Part shown: in pieces, positions 9,393-20,579 of the stretch
How the letters are laid out: every line of letters starts with the position of its first letter
Position numbering within the stretch: position 1 is the stretch's first letter
From: Tsukamurella sputi
GTDB lineage: Bacteria > Actinomycetota > Actinomycetes > Mycobacteriales > Mycobacteriaceae
NCBI RefSeq assembly: GCF_007858445.1
Contig: NZ_VIGV01000003.1
Span: forward strand, 558,001 to 622,000
Length of the DNA: 64,000 nt
Direction of reading: 5' to 3'
Notes under the pieces: model-generated
What the model was told of the DNA's origin: nothing
Seen by the model: only the letters and a program-made list of their open reading frames with translations
Database searches by the model: none
Position numbers and translations under genes: made by a program

Positions 9393-12300
9393 GCTGCCCG
9401 AGGGCCCTTCCGGGGCCGAAGACGCGACGGCGCGAGCGGCGATCCCGGCGATCGAACGCCCCTCCAGGACGTCGCGGGCATTGAGCTCGAAGCCCCGCCG
9501 CCGAGCCCGGGAGACCACCTGCAGGGAGACCAGCGAGTCGCCGCCCAGCTCCGTGAAGTCGTCGGACAGCCGCACCTCGTCCGTGCCGAGCAGCTCGCGG
9601 AAGACGGCGAGCAGCGCCTCCTCCGCCGGCGTCTCGGGCACGCGATCGGGACCGGCATCGGCGCGGGTCGCCGGCGCGGGCAGCGCGTCCCGATCCAGCT
9701 TCCCGGTGGGGCCCAGCGGAAGCCGGTCGAGCACGTCGTAAGCTGCGGGCACCATGTGGGCGGGCAGTTCCGCGCCGAGGGCGGTGCGGATCGCCTCCGG
9801 ATCGGGATCGGCGCCGTCGTTGCGCACCAGGTAGCCGACGAGCCGGTCGTCGCGCACCAGGACGGACGCGGCGCGGACGCCGGGCTGCCGCGCCAGCGCG
9901 GTCTCGATCTCGCCCAGCTCGATCCGCAGGCCGCGGATCTTCACCTGATGATCGGCCCTGCCGTGGAAGGAGAGGTTCCCGTCCTCGCGCCACGCGACCA
10001 GGTCGCCCGTGCGGTACATCCGGGAACCCGGCGCGCCGAAGGGATTCGCCACGAACGTCGCGGCGGTGAGGTCCGGGCGGTGCAGGTAGCCCTGCGCGAG
10101 CGAGTCACCCGCCAGGTAGAGCTCGCCGAGCACGCCCGTCCCCACGGGGTTGAGCCCCTCGTCGAGCACGTAGCAGGGTTGGTCCGGATCGGGTCGGCCG
10201 ATCGGGAGCGGCCCGGGATCGTCGGGAACGTACCGCCAGGTGACGGCGTTGATGGTCGCCTCGGTCGGGCCGTAGCAGTTGAACAGGGCGCGGCGGCCCC
10301 GGCCCCAGTGGTCGGCGAGCTCCGGATCGAGCCGCTCGGCGCCCACCATGAAGATCACCGACGGATCGACCCGCGCGTGGTCGGGCATCGCCGCGAGGAA
10401 CGACGGCAGCAGGTTGATCACCGAGACGCGCTGCTCCGCGATGTACTCCAGCAGCTCGTCGCCGGGGACGCGCACCGCGTCGGGGGCGATCACCGACGTG
10501 GCCCCGGCCATCAGCGGCCCCAGCACCTGCAGCACCGAGATGTCGAAGCTGGGTGAGCCGGTCTGCAGCACGCGCTCGTCCGCGCGGAAGCCCAACGCCT
10601 CCATGACGAACGCCATGAGGACGGGCAGGCCGCGGTGGCTCACCGCGACGCCCTTGGGCCGCCCGGTGGTCCCGGAAGTGTAGATGACGTACGCCAGGGA
10701 GTCCGACGTGAGGCCTTCCCGGGCGTGCGCCGGGTCGGTCGCCTCGCCGGTCGTGTCCCACGGGTCCACGGCGCGCACCTGCACCCCGTCGGGCACGGAG
10801 GCGGTGGTAGCCTCCGGAACCCCGCCACAGGTCAGTACGGCCGACGGTGCCGCGTCCTCCAGGAGGAACCGCAGGCGCGCCGCGGGGTACGACGGGTCGA
10901 GCGGGAGGTAGACGGCCCCGGCCTTGAGCACGCCGAAGACCGCGACGTACCAGGGCAGTCCGCGCTCGGCGAAGACCGCGACGACGTCCTGCTGCCGTAC
11001 GCCGTCGGCGAGCAGCAGGTGCGCCAGCCGGTTCGCGGCGTCGTCCAGTTCGCGGTACGTCAGCTGCCGGTCCTCGCACACCACTGCCGGATGATCAGGG
11101 GTCGCGGCGACGTGCCCGCCGAACACCTCGAGCAGCGGACCGTACTCGCCCCGCGGCGGCACCTCGCCCAGGGCCAGCATCGCGGCCCGTTCGTCGGCGG
11201 GCAGGGTGCCGATCGCCCCCACCGGGGTGTCGGGGGCGGCGACGACGGCGCGCAGGACCTCGGTGAGCCAGCGCCCGTAGGCCCGCACGGTGTCCGCGGA
11301 GAGCAGGTCGGTGCGGTAGCCGAGGCCCAGCGTGAGGCGCTCGCCGGGCAGGACCACGATCGTGAGCGGGTAGTGAGTGGCGTCGGTGATGTCGACGCCC
11401 GTGAGGTCGAGGCCCGGCTCGATCGGCTGCACGTGCCGGTCGGAGAGCGGGAAGTTCTCCGTGACCACCATGGTGTCGAAGAGCTCGCCGAGGCCCGCGG
11501 CGCGGGTGATCTCGACCAGGCCCAGGTGATGATGATCGGAGAGGGCCAGCGCGCGGCGGTGGACGTCGGCGAGCATCTCGCCGACGGGCCGCTCGGGCGT
11601 CGCCTGCACCCGGACCGCGATGGTTTCGCCGAGCTGCCCGACCATGGTGCCCACGTCGGGCACCTCCACCGGACGGCCGGAGACCGGGCACCCGAAGACG
11701 ACGTCGCGACGGCCGGTCAGGCGGCCCAGCAGCAGGCCCCACGCGGTGTGCAGGACGCTCGTGAGCGTCACGCCGCGGCTGCGCGCGAGCTCGGTGAGGC
11801 CGCCGGTCAGGTCCTCGTCGAGCTCGACCAGGATGCGTTCGGGTGCGGCATCGGCGGCGCCGGAACCGGAGGGGGCCAGGAGCGTCGGGGCCTCGAGGCC
11901 GGCCAGCTCCTCCGCCCAGGCGGCGCGGGCCGCGGGGACGTCCCGCTCCGCGCGCCAGCGGTAGTAGCCGTCGAGCGGCGCGGAGGCGGGCGCCGCGGGG
12001 CCGCCGCCCAGCTCGGCGTAGATCGCGAGCAGGGTGCGGCCGGCGATCGGCATGGACCAGCCGTCGAGCAGCGAATGGTGGTTGGTCAGGGCCAGACGGT
12101 GACTGCGGGGGCCCGTGCGGCACAGCAGGAACCGGATCAGCGGCGCCGTCGACGGGTCGAAGCGGCGCGCCTGCTCGGCCGCGGCGATCGCGGCGAACTC
12201 CGCTGCCGGGTCGGGCCGGTCGGCGAGGTCGGCGAAGGTGAAGTCGGGGGCCACGGTCTCCGGAACCACCTGCACCACATCGGAGGAGGTGGTGTAGCCG

Positions 12301-15300
12301 AGGCGGGTCCGCAGCGAGGGCACGCGGCGCAGCAGCTCCGCGGCGGCCGCCGCCATCCGGTCGGGGTCGACGGGGCCGTCGAGGTAGGTCGCGGCCTGCA
12401 CCACATAGACGTCGGGCTCACCATCGGCGAGCACCTGCGAGTGGTACGCGAGGCCCACCTGGAGGGCGGTGGCGGGCAGCACGTCGGCGATCGGGCCGTC
12501 CTGCTCCAGCAGGTCGATGTCCGCCTGGTCCAGCGTCACCAGGGGCAGGTCCGACGGGGTCAGGCCGCCACCGTCGGGCCCGATCCGCTCCGCGTGTGCC
12601 GCGAGCGCGCCCACGGCCTCCGACCAGCACTCCTGCAGCTCAGTGACCGCGGCGGCGTCGAGGACCCCGCCCGCGGCCGTCCATTCGACGGTGAGCCCGT
12701 CGTCGACGTCGAAGCAGTTGACCGCGAGTACCTGTTCAAGGGCCTTGCCCGCGGGATCGACGACGGAGAAGGGGGTCTCGCCCGGCAGTCGCCAGCCGCG
12801 GTCGGGCGCGGTGAAGCGACCGAGGTAGTTGAAGACCACGTCGGGCGCGTCCCCGAGGGGCTCGCCTCCGGGGTCGAGGTGCCGGAGTACGCCGTAGCCG
12901 ATGCCCTCGCCGGGTACGCCGCGGCGGGCCTCCTTGACGGCGCGGACGAGCCGGCCGGCGGCGGCGCCGCCGGCGAGAGCCTCGTCGAGCTCCGCATCGG
13001 TCGCGGGGAGCGGTAGGCGGACGGGATGTTCCACGGTGAACCAGCCGACGGTGCGCGCGAGATCGGCGGAGCGGAGCACCTGCTCGCGCCCGTGGCCCTC
13101 GACGGTGACCGTCGCGGCCGACCGTCCCGCGGTTCCCGCACGCCGGCGGCGCAGGCGCAGTGCGAGCGCGAGCGCCGCGAGGAGCGTCTCCTCCGCGTTG
13201 GCGCGGTAGGCGCTCGCCAGGGTCGCGGTGACCGCCGCGGCGACGGGGGCAGCAGTGCGGGTGTACGTGGTCACGGCGGTGCCGACCCGATCGACGGCGG
13301 GATCCAGCAGGCGGACGCCGAGCCGTTCGGCATCGGCGAGCGCGGACCGCCAATGGTCGAGTTCGCCTCGGTACGTGCCGCTCTCGCCCTGCTCCGCCAG
13401 CGCGAGTGCGTGGGCGCGCCAGGGCGTGGCCTCGGCGCGGACGGCGGGGGTGCGGCCCTCCGCCGCATCGCGGTGCGCCTGCGGCAGGTCGTCGAGCAGG
13501 ACCCGCCAGGAGACCCCGTCGACGGCGAGGTGGTGGATCACCAGGACCAGCCGGTCCGGTCCGTCGTCGGGGCGCACGATGCGGGCGCGCAGCACCACGC
13601 CGGTGGCCGGGTCGAGTTCGGCGGCCAGCTCGGCGGCCGTGGCCTCGACGGTGCCGGCGCCCTCGCCGACCTCGACCGGCGGGGCGGTGTCGCCGATGGT
13701 GAGCGTCCGCGAGCCCGAGAGGCGCAGTCGCAGCGCGGGATGCGCCTCGACGACGAGCTGCAGCGCCGTTCGCACCGATGAGGGCGTCGCGCCGACGGGC
13801 AGCTCCGGGGCGATCCACTGTGCGTAGCCGGCGAGGTCTCGTGGGTCCGGGTTGAGTTCCAGGAGAGCGGCGACGATCGGTGGCGCGAGGAACTCGCCGT
13901 CGGCCGGGACGACGGGGTCCTCCTCCTGCTCCGCCGTCTCCGTGGCATTGGCCGCCAGTGTCGCGAAACTGCTGCCGGAGAGGAAGTCCCGGGGCCGGAT
14001 CTCCAGCCCCTGAGTCCGCAACTCGCTGCAGACGGTGATCGCACTGATGCTGTCTCCGCCCAGGCTGAAGAAGTCGTCGTCGACGCTCACCTCGGTGACG
14101 TCGAAGGCGGCCGCGACGACCGCGCAGAGGATGCGTTCGCGGTCGGTGCGCGGCGCGCGCCCACCGGACGCGGCGGCCGGCGCCGGGAGGGCGGCGCGGT
14201 CGAGCTTGCCGTTGATCGTCACCGGCAGCTCGTCGAGCACCATCACCGCCGACGGCACCATGTGATCGGGCGCGGCGGCGGTCAGGGCTTCCCGCACGCC
14301 GTCGCCGATCACGGCACCGGTCACGTAGCCCACCAGGCGATCCCGGCCGGCATCGGTGCGGACCACGGCAGCGGCGCTCGTCACGCCCGCGACGGCCGCC
14401 AGCGCGGTCTCGACCTCCGCCAGCTCGATCCGGTAGCCGCGGATCTTGACCTGGCCGTCGCCGCGGCCGAGGTACTCGTAGCCGGCGTCGCCGTGCCACC
14501 GCACGCGATCGCCGGTGCGGTACATGCGCGAACCGGGCTCGCCGAAGGGATCCGCGACGAAGCGCTCGGCGGTCGCGGTGGGCAGATTGAGGTAGCCCCG
14601 CGCCAGGTGCGGTCCGGCGAGGTACAGCTCGCCGATCTCGCCGTCCCGGACCGGTTGCAGCGCACCGTCGAGCGCGTAGGCCGCGGTGCCGGGAACGGCC
14701 CGGCCGATGACGGGCGTCTCGCCGGTCACGACCGCGGCGGTGGCGTCCACCGCGGCCTCGGTGGGGCCGTAGACGTTCACCGCGGGCACACCGGTGTCCG
14801 CGATCCGTCGCCACAGCGCGGGGCCGGTGGCCTCGCCGCCCAGGATGAGCAGCGCCGGGCGGTGGTCGCCGTCGAGCAGTCCGGCGTCGATGAGCGGGGC
14901 CGCCATCGACGGGGTCGTGTCGACCACGTCGATCCGGTCCGCGCGGTACGCGGCCAGGAGCGCGTCGGCGTCCCGGGCCGTGTCGGTGTCGTAGAGGTGC
15001 AGCGTATGCCCGCTCAACAGCCACAACAGCTGGTCGAGCGAGGCGTCGAAGGAGAAGGAATAGGTGTGTGCGCAGTGCAGGCGCCGATCCGGCTCGCCCG
15101 CAGTCGCGAGATCCGCGAGCGTCGCGCGATGGTGCCGCAGCAGGCTGGTGAGCCCGCCGACGCGGGCCGCGACGCCCTTCGGGCGACCGGTGGAGCCGGA
15201 GGTGTGAATGACGTACGCGAGGTGGTCCGGATGCCGCGGTGCGGCGAGCTCGGACTCGGCGAGCGGATCGCCCGACAGGGCGTCGAGGCGCGCGCGGACT

Positions 15301-17087
15301 CCCGCGTCGTCGAGCTGCAGCGACGGAGCGCCCTCGGGTGCAGCGGAACCGGACCGAGTGAGGAGCAGAGCGGGCCGTGAATCGTCGACGAGTTCCGCGT
15401 GCCGCGCGGCGGGGTGTGCGGGGTCCAGGTACTGGTACGCGGCACCCGCGTCGAGCACCGCCAGCAGAGCTACGACCAGGTCGACGCTCCGCGGTAGTGC
15501 GAGTGCCACCACGTCGTCGGCGCCGATGCCCTCCGCGCGCAGCAGCCGCGCGGTGCGGTGCACGCGGTCCGCGAGCTCGCCGAAGGTGAGCCGCTCGGCG
15601 CCGTGGACCAGCGCGAGCGCCGCGGGATCGCGCCGGGCCTGCGCGTCGAGCGCGGCCGGGACGTCCTGCGGGGGATGCTGGGCTTCCGGGGTACGAGCCC
15701 GGTCGATGAGGGCGTCCCGCAGGTCGGTGGGGAGGAGCTCGACCTCGCCGAGCGCGGGTGCCGCAATCGAGGTCAGCGCGGTGATGAGCGCGGTCACGGT
15801 GTCCAGGCGGCCCTGCACCTGCTCGGCCGACGCGGACCGCGCGTCCACCTCGAAGCCCACGAGGAGTCCACCCGAGGTTGTGGGGATCACGCTGAGGCCG
15901 TAGTCCTCCGGCGGTCCGCCCGCCACATTGCGCATGGTGCCCGCGGACCCCGCGAAGTCGAGGGTCAGATCGAAGGCCTTGAGGTTGATGCCACGACCGT
16001 GCAGCAGCGCACCCACGTTCGGGGCACCCAGATCGCGGGGCAGGTCCTCCCCACGGTAGCGCTGATGCTTCCGCATGCGGCGCATCGTCTCCGCCACCCG
16101 GGTGCTCAGGTCCGCGAGGCGGTCCACTGCGCGCACGGTGATGCGCAAGGGAAGTACGTTCACCGCCATGGCGGGGGTGCGCAGGGCGACACCGCCGCTG
16201 CGGCACATGAGCGGCATCGCGAAGACCACGTCGGACTCCCCGAGCGTGCGATGGAGGAAGGCGGCGTAGCAGCCGATCAGGACCTCGCCCCACGTGGTCC
16301 CGGACTCGTCCGCCACGCGGCGCAGGGCGTCGAAGACCTCGACGGGCAGCTCCGTGCGGGCCACGTGTACCGCGCCCGCGGGCCCGTCGAACGCCGGGCG
16401 CTCCGGCAGTTCCGGCAGGGGCGTCAGCTCGTCGCGCCAGTAGGCGCGGTCGATCTCGTGCCGCTCGCTCTCCCGGTACTCGCGATCGGCCGCGACGAAA
16501 TCGGCGAAGGAGCCGAACGGGGATTTCGGCGGCTCGGTGCCGGCGAGCAGGGCCGTGTACTGGGCCGCGACGCGGCGCGAGAGCATCGCGGCGGAGTAGC
16601 CGTCGAAGACCAGATGGTGGCCCAGCTGCGTGTACCAGACCTCCGTGTCCGAGAGACGCAGGATGCGGAAGGCGAAGAGGTCCCGGTCGGTCATCGCGGC
16701 GCAGTGCGCCGCCAGGCGGGCGCGTTCGACGGTGATGGCCTCCTCCGCCGCCGCGCGCGGATCGGCCTCGCCCTGCAGGTCGACGACGTCCGGCTCGAGG
16801 TCCGCATCGTCGTCGATCCATTGTCGCGGCCCGTCCGGGGTCAGGGCCACCCGCAATCGCAGGCTGCCGGCCTCGGTGACGGTGCGCGCGATCGCTGTGC
16901 GGAGGGCCGCGACGTCGACGGGTGCGTCGCCGGCGATCTCCAGCACGTCGCCCACCACGTAGTAGGGCGAATCCGGTTCCAGCCGTTGGGCGTTCCAGAT
17001 CCCGAGCTGGGCCGCGGTGAGCGGCAGCAGGTCCGGGGCGTCGGTGCCGGCCGGAGCAGGCGAAGGGGCGGCCTCTGCGAGGGTCAC
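8532..17087 (-). CDS. Two-module siderophore NRPS, C-A-T-E-C-A-T with a terminal TesB-type thioesterase
   Basis: 2,851 residues in one frame. Domains (residues): C1 20-450, HHLVFDG at 157-163, EntF-like and expected to accept 2,3-dihydroxybenzoate; A1 475-965; T1 980-1048, phosphopantetheine Ser 1013 (LGGDS); epimerase 1065-1505 (HHLAVDG 1185-1191, FNYLGRF); C2 1525-1960 (HHSLLDG 1670-1676), probably a D-L type; A2 1985-2465; T2 2485-2555, Ser 2518; TesB-like thioesterase 2566-2851. Read against GrsA, my hand-aligned pocket codes are DADDIGVVDK (A1; acidic, so perhaps a basic residue, delivered as D by the epimerase) and DILNFVCINK (A2; shares N278, I330 and N331 with a hydroxyornithine code). 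Substrates are tentative. It begins 28 bases after mbtH in the same operon, under the iron box at 17590. The absence of an alpha/beta-hydrolase TE is the main oddity. Confidence 0.95.
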   Translation of the reverse strand: MTLAEAAPSPAPAGTDAPDLLPLTAAQLGIWNAQRLEPDSPYYVVGDVLEIAGDAPVDVAALRTAIARTVTEAGSLRLRVALTPDGPRQWIDDDADLEPDVVDLQGEADPRAAAEEAITVERARLAAHCAAMTDRDLFAFRILRLSDTEVWYTQLGHHLVFDGYSAAMLSRRVAAQYTALLAGTEPPKSPFGSFADFVAADREYRESERHEIDRAYWRDELTPLPELPERPAFDGPAGAVHVARTELPVEVFDALRRVADESGTTWGEVLIGCYAAFLHRTLGESDVVFAMPLMCRSGGVALRTPAMAVNVLPLRITVRAVDRLADLSTRVAETMRRMRKHQRYRGEDLPRDLGAPNVGALLHGRGINLKAFDLTLDFAGSAGTMRNVAGGPPEDYGLSVIPTTSGGLLVGFEVDARSASAEQVQGRLDTVTALITALTSIAAPALGEVELLPTDLRDALIDRARTPEAQHPPQDVPAALDAQARRDPAALALVHGAERLTFGELADRVHRTARLLRAEGIGADDVVALALPRSVDLVVALLAVLDAGAAYQYLDPAHPAARHAELVDDSRPALLLTRSGSAAPEGAPSLQLDDAGVRARLDALSGDPLAESELAAPRHPDHLAYVIHTSGSTGRPKGVAARVGGLTSLLRHHRATLADLATAGEPDRRLHCAHTYSFSFDASLDQLLWLLSGHTLHLYDTDTARDADALLAAYRADRIDVVDTTPSMAAPLIDAGLLDGDHRPALLILGGEATGPALWRRIADTGVPAVNVYGPTEAAVDATAAVVTGETPVIGRAVPGTAAYALDGALQPVRDGEIGELYLAGPHLARGYLNLPTATAERFVADPFGEPGSRMYRTGDRVRWHGDAGYEYLGRGDGQVKIRGYRIELAEVETALAAVAGVTSAAAVVRTDAGRDRLVGYVTGAVIGDGVREALTAAAPDHMVPSAVMVLDELPVTINGKLDRAALPAPAAASGGRAPRTDRERILCAVVAAAFDVTEVSVDDDFFSLGGDSISAITVCSELRTQGLEIRPRDFLSGSSFATLAANATETAEQEEDPVVPADGEFLAPPIVAALLELNPDPRDLAGYAQWIAPELPVGATPSSVRTALQLVVEAHPALRLRLSGSRTLTIGDTAPPVEVGEGAGTVEATAAELAAELDPATGVVLRARIVRPDDGPDRLVLVIHHLAVDGVSWRVLLDDLPQAHRDAAEGRTPAVRAEATPWRAHALALAEQGESGTYRGELDHWRSALADAERLGVRLLDPAVDRVGTAVTTYTRTAAPVAAAVTATLASAYRANAEETLLAALALALRLRRRRAGTAGRSAATVTVEGHGREQVLRSADLARTVGWFTVEHPVRLPLPATDAELDEALAGGAAAGRLVRAVKEARRGVPGEGIGYGVLRHLDPGGEPLGDAPDVVFNYLGRFTAPDRGWRLPGETPFSVVDPAGKALEQVLAVNCFDVDDGLTVEWTAAGGVLDAAAVTELQECWSEAVGALAAHAERIGPDGGGLTPSDLPLVTLDQADIDLLEQDGPIADVLPATALQVGLAYHSQVLADGEPDVYVVQAATYLDGPVDPDRMAAAAAELLRRVPSLRTRLGYTTSSDVVQVVPETVAPDFTFADLADRPDPAAEFAAIAAAEQARRFDPSTAPLIRFLLCRTGPRSHRLALTNHHSLLDGWSMPIAGRTLLAIYAELGGGPAAPASAPLDGYYRWRAERDVPAARAAWAEELAGLEAPTLLAPSGSGAADAAPERILVELDEDLTGGLTELARSRGVTLTSVLHTAWGLLLGRLTGRRDVVFGCPVSGRPVEVPDVGTMVGQLGETIAVRVQATPERPVGEMLADVHRRALALSDHHHLGLVEITRAAGLGELFDTMVVTENFPLSDRHVQPIEPGLDLTGVDITDATHYPLTIVVLPGERLTLGLGYRTDLLSADTVRAYGRWLTEVLRAVVAAPDTPVGAIGTLPADERAAMLALGEVPPRGEYGPLLEVFGGHVAATPDHPAVVCEDRQLTYRELDDAANRLAHLLLADGVRQQDVVAVFAERGLPWYVAVFGVLKAGAVYLPLDPSYPAARLRFLLEDAAPSAVLTCGGVPEATTASVPDGVQVRAVDPWDTTGEATDPAHAREGLTSDSLAYVIYTSGTTGRPKGVAVSHRGLPVLMAFVMEALGFRADERVLQTGSPSFDISVLQVLGPLMAGATSVIAPDAVRVPGDELLEYIAEQRVSVINLLPSFLAAMPDHARVDPSVIFMVGAERLDPELADHWGRGRRALFNCYGPTEATINAVTWRYVPDDPGPLPIGRPDPDQPCYVLDEGLNPVGTGVLGELYLAGDSLAQGYLHRPDLTAATFVANPFGAPGSRMYRTGDLVAWREDGNLSFHGRADHQVKIRGLRIELGEIETALARQPGVRAASVLVRDDRLVGYLVRNDGADPDPEAIRTALGAELPAHMVPAAYDVLDRLPLGPTGKLDRDALPAPATRADAGPDRVPETPAEEALLAVFRELLGTDEVRLSDDFTELGGDSLVSLQVVSRARRRGFELNARDVLEGRSIAGIAARAVASSAPEGPSGSDFEQFLEVLRLDGADAPDVFTGRHPVKVGVHTFGGQILAQAIVASAATLPGDGGALPLHAAHTHFVELGAVTQDLTYRVTRLRDSRTAANRQVTVEQDGRILAVMTLAYQADAPNALEHNDTAPEAGDPLMLPTMAERFAGHESRLRTLVAASHPIEMRFASEPVWEKRGAEGATSRNLVWMRTDGTLPAEQVLHDAALAWASDLTVQDPIIARHGLAWGYDRVGAATLNQSLWFHRHTRFDDFHLLVVDSPVARGGRGLSTGHFYAHGELVATVTQEAMVQALPD

Positions 17088-17115
17088 GTCGGGGGGCTCC
17101 TGGGCAGTGGTTCGG

Positions 17116-17316
17116 CTAGCGGGGGAGGTCGGCGCGCCGCGGACGGAGGTCAGTCCACGCGGCCTCGATGTGGTTGCGGCAGTCCTCGCGGGAGGCGGGA
17201 CCGAATTCGACGGTCCATCCGGCGGGTACGTCGGCGAAGCGAGGCCACAGCGAGCGCTGTTCGAGGGCGTTGCGGAGCACGAGGAAGCCGCCGTCCGGGT
17301 CGTCGAACGGATTCAT
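17116..17316 (-). CDS. mbtH: MbtH-like protein
   Basis: 66-residue MbtH-family protein, the small partner that binds and activates NRPS adenylation domains. The signatures are visible: NPFDD at the start, SLWP in the middle, [11 protein letters not shown] and the ending [11 protein letters not shown]. The ATG at 17316 overlaps the stop of the carrier-protein gene by 4 bases (ATGA), so translation is coupled. The NRPS gene follows after 28 bases. Its presence suggests that at least one adenylation domain of the neighbouring NRPS is MbtH-dependent. Confidence 0.95.
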   Translation of the reverse strand: MNPFDDPDGGFLVLRNALEQRSLWPRFADVPAGWTVEFGPASREDCRNHIEAAWTDLRPRRADLPR

Positions 17317-17549
17317 CCGCCCACCACGAGCTGCTGCCAGTGCGCCAGTTCGGGCTGTTCCGCGAGGTCCGGGAACTCCAGATCGGCGGCGCCCGCGTCG
17401 CGCCAGCGCTGGATGAGCGTCATGACCCGCACCGAGTCCAGGCCCAGGTCGAAGAGGTTCTCGTCGTCCGCGATCGATTGCGGGGGCACCTGGAGCAGTT
17501 CGGCGACGTCGGCGCGCACGCGGTCTGCGGTCAGCGGGAAGGTGGACAT
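17313..17549 (-). CDS. Free-standing aryl carrier protein (ArCP) for 2,3-dihydroxybenzoate
   Basis: 78-residue acyl-carrier-type protein with the phosphopantetheine site LGLDSVRVM (Ser near residue 39). The LGLDSVR form is typical of aryl carrier domains such as that of EntB, in contrast to the LGGDS of the NRPS carriers. The EntB of this locus (26379-27002) lacks its C-terminal carrier domain, so this protein most likely receives DHB from EntE and delivers it to C1 of the NRPS. It is first in the leftward operon (ArCP, MbtH, NRPS), downstream of the iron box at 17590. The activating phosphopantetheinyl transferase is not in the window. Confidence 0.9.
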   Translation of the reverse strand: MSTFPLTADRVRADVAELLQVPPQSIADDENLFDLGLDSVRVMTLIQRWRDAGAADLEFPDLAEQPELAHWQQLVVGG

Positions 17550-17589
17550 CTCGAAACCGTCTCCTTGGGGTAATCTGCGATGCGGTCAG

Positions 17590-17608
17590 GTAGGTAAGCC
17601 TACACTTT
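17590..17608. promoter_or_regulatory. Candidate IdeR/DtxR iron box 3, divergent NRPS/SIP promoter region
   Basis: gtaggtaagcctacacttt matches the 19-bp consensus at 12 positions, including TAGGT and GCCTA around the centre. It lies 41 bases upstream of the ArCP start on one side and about 100 bases upstream of the reductase start on the other. Confidence 0.65.
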
Positions 17609-17706
17609 GCTGGAAGTAGGTCCTGCGTGCCGGACCATGCCGCCGTCCCGTTCGCCGCGCAGCACGCTCCCGATCAGCGCCGTGGCCCGACTGTTGGGAG
17701 AGACCC

Positions 17707-18603
17707 ATGAAGTGGAACGATTTCGTCCTCACCCTCGCCGAGACCTCGCGGGTCGCGGAGAATCTGCTGCGCCTCGAGTTCGAGGTGGGCGGCGGCACAG
17801 GCGGCGGCTACGTTCCCATCACGCCCGGTGACGAGTCGGTCGCCTTCTACTTCTCGCCCGACGGCGAGGCGTTGCATGCCCGTCCCTCGGACGATCCCGG
17901 CGCCCTCGGCGGGTGGGAGATCGCCGATCCCGAGCGCAGCCAGGGCCATCGCAACTACTCGGTGCGTGCCTACGATCCTGAGACCCGGCGCATGACGGTC
18001 GACGTGGCCGAGCACGACCATGGTCCCGCTATCGAGTGGTTCCGCGCCGCACGGCCCGGCTGGCGTCTGCTCGCAGCGGGGCCGCGATCCTGGTACGAGC
18101 CGGCCTCCGACGCTTCGTGCCACGTTCTCGCCGGTGACCTCGCGGCGCTGCCCGCGCTCGCCCGTGTTCTGGAGGAGACGCCGGAGGGTATCGACGTGAC
18201 GGTGATCGCGGAAGTCCTGGATCGCAGCGAGATCGCCTACCTTCCCGAGCGACCGGGTACCGCGGTGATCGAGATCATCGGGACCGGCAACGGTGCAGCG
18301 CCCAGCCGCCTGCCGGAGGTGCTGCGCACCGTCGACCTGCCGATCGACGGGTACCTGTGGCTCGCGGGGGAGGCGGCGGACACCCGTGCCGCGAAGAAGC
18401 ACGTGCGCGGGCTGGGCTGGTCGCGCGACCGCGCTGACGTGGTCGGCTACTGGCGGCACGACGCCGAGGCCTGGACCCAGCGCTTCGAGGCCGCGGGCGA
18501 GGAGCGTCTGCGCGCGGTCTTCGCCGAGGCGCTCGCCGCGGGCAAGTCCCGGGATGAGGCCACCGACCTCTACGAGCAGGCTCTCGAGGCGGCGGGCTTG
18601 TAG
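17707..18603 (+). CDS. Siderophore-interacting protein (FAD-dependent ferric-siderophore reductase)
   Basis: 298-residue SIP-family protein (ViuB/IrtA N-terminal type) that releases iron by reducing the ferric siderophore in the cytoplasm. The FAD-binding strand HRNYSVRAYD (residues 81-90) and the DHGPAIEWF stretch are hallmarks; the NAD(P)-side segment contains WLAGEAADTRAAKKHVR followed by GYWRHDAEAW. About 30 acidic/Ala residues extend past the usual end. It is divergent from the NRPS operon and shares the iron-box region at 17590. In mycobacteria this domain is fused to the IrtA transporter; here it is separate from the ABC pair at 28123-31607. Confidence 0.93.
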   Translation: MKWNDFVLTLAETSRVAENLLRLEFEVGGGTGGGYVPITPGDESVAFYFSPDGEALHARPSDDPGALGGWEIADPERSQGHRNYSVRAYDPETRRMTVDVAEHDHGPAIEWFRAARPGWRLLAAGPRSWYEPASDASCHVLAGDLAALPALARVLEETPEGIDVTVIAEVLDRSEIAYLPERPGTAVIEIIGTGNGAAPSRLPEVLRTVDLPIDGYLWLAGEAADTRAAKKHVRGLGWSRDRADVVGYWRHDAEAWTQRFEAAGEERLRAVFAEALAAGKSRDEATDLYEQALEAAGL

Positions 18604-18662
18604 TCGGTCGTTTTCTATTGTCGTGTCGGGTGATTCGCGCGCAGCACGGCGACCGCTGGCCG

Positions 18663-20486
18663 CTAGAAGGGTGGGGGTTTGAGCGGCCGGGTGGCGTCGT
18701 AGGCCTCGCCTGCGGCTTCGGCCTGAGCGCGTTCGTGGTCGCGGGCTCGGGTTTCGGCGTCGGTGTTGCGTTGTTCGTGGCGTTGGTGGCGTAGGAGTCG
18801 GTTCTGGGCGCGGAGTGCGATGCGGGCTTTGGCACGGCGTTTGGCGGCGGTCGCCAGTCCGTCGGGGTTCTTCGGTGTCGGTGGCCGCGTGGGTTCCGGC
18901 GCGTCCCAGATGATCTTCTCGAGTCCGGGGAGCAACTCACGGGCGGTGCCCGGTGGCACGGTGTAGTTGCCGCCGGTGGGGTGGCGCCATTCGATGGTGC
19001 CGTCGGGCAGGATGTCGGAGATCCAGCCGGTTTCGGTCTTGATCCGGTGGTGAAATCCGCACAGCGGTACCAGGTTCCCCGCCGTGTTCTTGCCGGCGAC
19101 GGTGGTCGGTCCGCCCGTGGCGGGGTCGTCGTGGTCGTACTCGGCGACGTGATCGGCTTGGCAGCGGCCGGAGGGGGTGCTGCAGCCGGGGAAGACGCAG
19201 GTGGGGTAGGTCAGGCGCATGATCAGCAGTTGGTACCAGGTGGGCCGGTACCCGCCGGCGCCCCGCACGTGCACCTCACCTGTGCCGGGGTCGCGCCTGC
19301 CGAGGACCCGCCACTGCGTCCGGCTCGCCCTGATCAACTCCCCGGCCTGCGCGACGGTGACCGGACCGGAAATCCCCGGATCGTCGGTGAGGACCACCGC
19401 GCCGGTGCTCTGAGCTTCAGCGGGCTGCAGCCGCGGGACCGGCTGGTGCGCGCCGTCCGGGGCAAGGGCAACTTCGTCCGTGCCGGTATGGGCCTCGGCG
19501 TCGGCCGAATCCGTGAAGAGGTCGGGCTCACATGGCGTGTCCGCGCCGGTTCGGCTCGCGCTCGCGGTCTCGCTATCGGTGGTGGTGACCTCGGCCAGGT
19601 CGGTTTCGTTGAGGACGATCACCGCCAACGCGGTGACCTCCTGCGACATGGCCCCAGTCCGGCGCCGAGCCTCCTGCAGGTCACAGCCCTCACGCCCGCA
19701 CAGACAGCCCAGACTCTCGTAGCCCTCGGCCAGCGCGAGCAGCGCGGCGACCTGCCGCTGCCCGAGCGTCCGGCCATCTTCCCGGCATACCGATCGCGCG
19801 ACGGGCGCTACTGCCGCCGACAAGCGGATCGCCTGATCCTTGCCCATCACCGCTTCCAGATCGACCAGCCCATCGGCGCGGGCATGGAACTCGAGCCGCT
19901 CCCGCGGCGCCGGGGGAGGTGTCTGCCGCGCGGCGTCCGCATCCAGGCGGACCAGCATCGCTTTCGCGGCATCCGTCACCGCCCGCGTGGTGACCGCCTC
20001 ACCGGAGCGGGCTGCGAGCCACCCGGTGACCTGTTCATCGAAAACCTTCGCCACCGGCTCATCAATCACGGCGGCCGATGCGCGGAGTACCTCCCGCACC
20101 AACGGCAGCGAGACTTTCCCTGCGGCGAACAGTTCGAACAATTGCGGGCAGCGCTCCCGCAGATCCAACCCCCGATGCACCGCCGCCCCCGCAGCACCCC
20201 GCCCTGTTCCGAGCGCGGCGCCGACCTCCGCGACCAGCTCATCCCAGTCATCGACGAACCGCCGCGAGGACTGCTCCCGCACCCGCCGCGCATCATCACG
20301 CAACTCGTACAGCCTGGTCAGCGCCGCCGACCGCTCCGCCTCCAACCGATTCTGCTCGACCGTCAACACCCGCAACCGCGAGAGTGCACCCGCAGCACTC
20401 AACCCGGACACCGCACCGTCGAACACCGACGGCAACGGGGAGAACACCCGCCGCCCCAGCGTGAACGCGTCGTCCGAATGATTCAT
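18663..20486 (-). CDS. DUF222 / HNH endonuclease of the 13E12-repeat family
   Basis: 607-residue protein. The N-terminal two thirds fit DUF222 (long helical, Arg- and Ala-rich). The C-terminal part is an HNH nuclease: CVFPGC, CQADHVAEYDH, GNLVPLCGFHH and a following WISD, with both zinc-type Cys pairs and the HH visible. Members occur in many copies in mycolic actinobacteria (REP13E12 in M. tuberculosis) and are considered mobile or recombination-linked. Codon use is less biased than in its neighbours, with more A/T third bases, which supports acquisition. It splits the siderophore locus between the reductase and the second binding protein. I found no clear terminal repeats or target duplication. 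Confidence 0.92.
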   Translation of the reverse strand: MNHSDDAFTLGRRVFSPLPSVFDGAVSGLSAAGALSRLRVLTVEQNRLEAERSAALTRLYELRDDARRVREQSSRRFVDDWDELVAEVGAALGTGRGAAGAAVHRGLDLRERCPQLFELFAAGKVSLPLVREVLRASAAVIDEPVAKVFDEQVTGWLAARSGEAVTTRAVTDAAKAMLVRLDADAARQTPPPAPRERLEFHARADGLVDLEAVMGKDQAIRLSAAVAPVARSVCREDGRTLGQRQVAALLALAEGYESLGCLCGREGCDLQEARRRTGAMSQEVTALAVIVLNETDLAEVTTTDSETASASRTGADTPCEPDLFTDSADAEAHTGTDEVALAPDGAHQPVPRLQPAEAQSTGAVVLTDDPGISGPVTVAQAGELIRASRTQWRVLGRRDPGTGEVHVRGAGGYRPTWYQLLIMRLTYPTCVFPGCSTPSGRCQADHVAEYDHDDPATGGPTTVAGKNTAGNLVPLCGFHHRIKTETGWISDILPDGTIEWRHPTGGNYTVPPGTARELLPGLEKIIWDAPEPTRPPTPKNPDGLATAAKRRAKARIALRAQNRLLRHQRHEQRNTDAETRARDHERAQAEAAGEAYDATRPLKPPPF

Positions 20487-20579
20487 ACCTTCGATTCTAT
20501 CGACCGATATCGAACGAAAACAGATCTTGACAAGCTATTTCTAGAGCGACATTTTCGAGTCGGCGGCGCTGCCCCGGGA

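Noticed and set aside
12736-16821. 1,361-codon leftward frame in the NRPS region
   Set aside because: Arg/Pro-rich out-of-frame shadow of the NRPS on the same strand.
17707-18603. Reductase as a truncated IrtA
   Set aside because: It is a complete stand-alone SIP protein with its own stop and a convergent neighbour; no transporter remnant follows.
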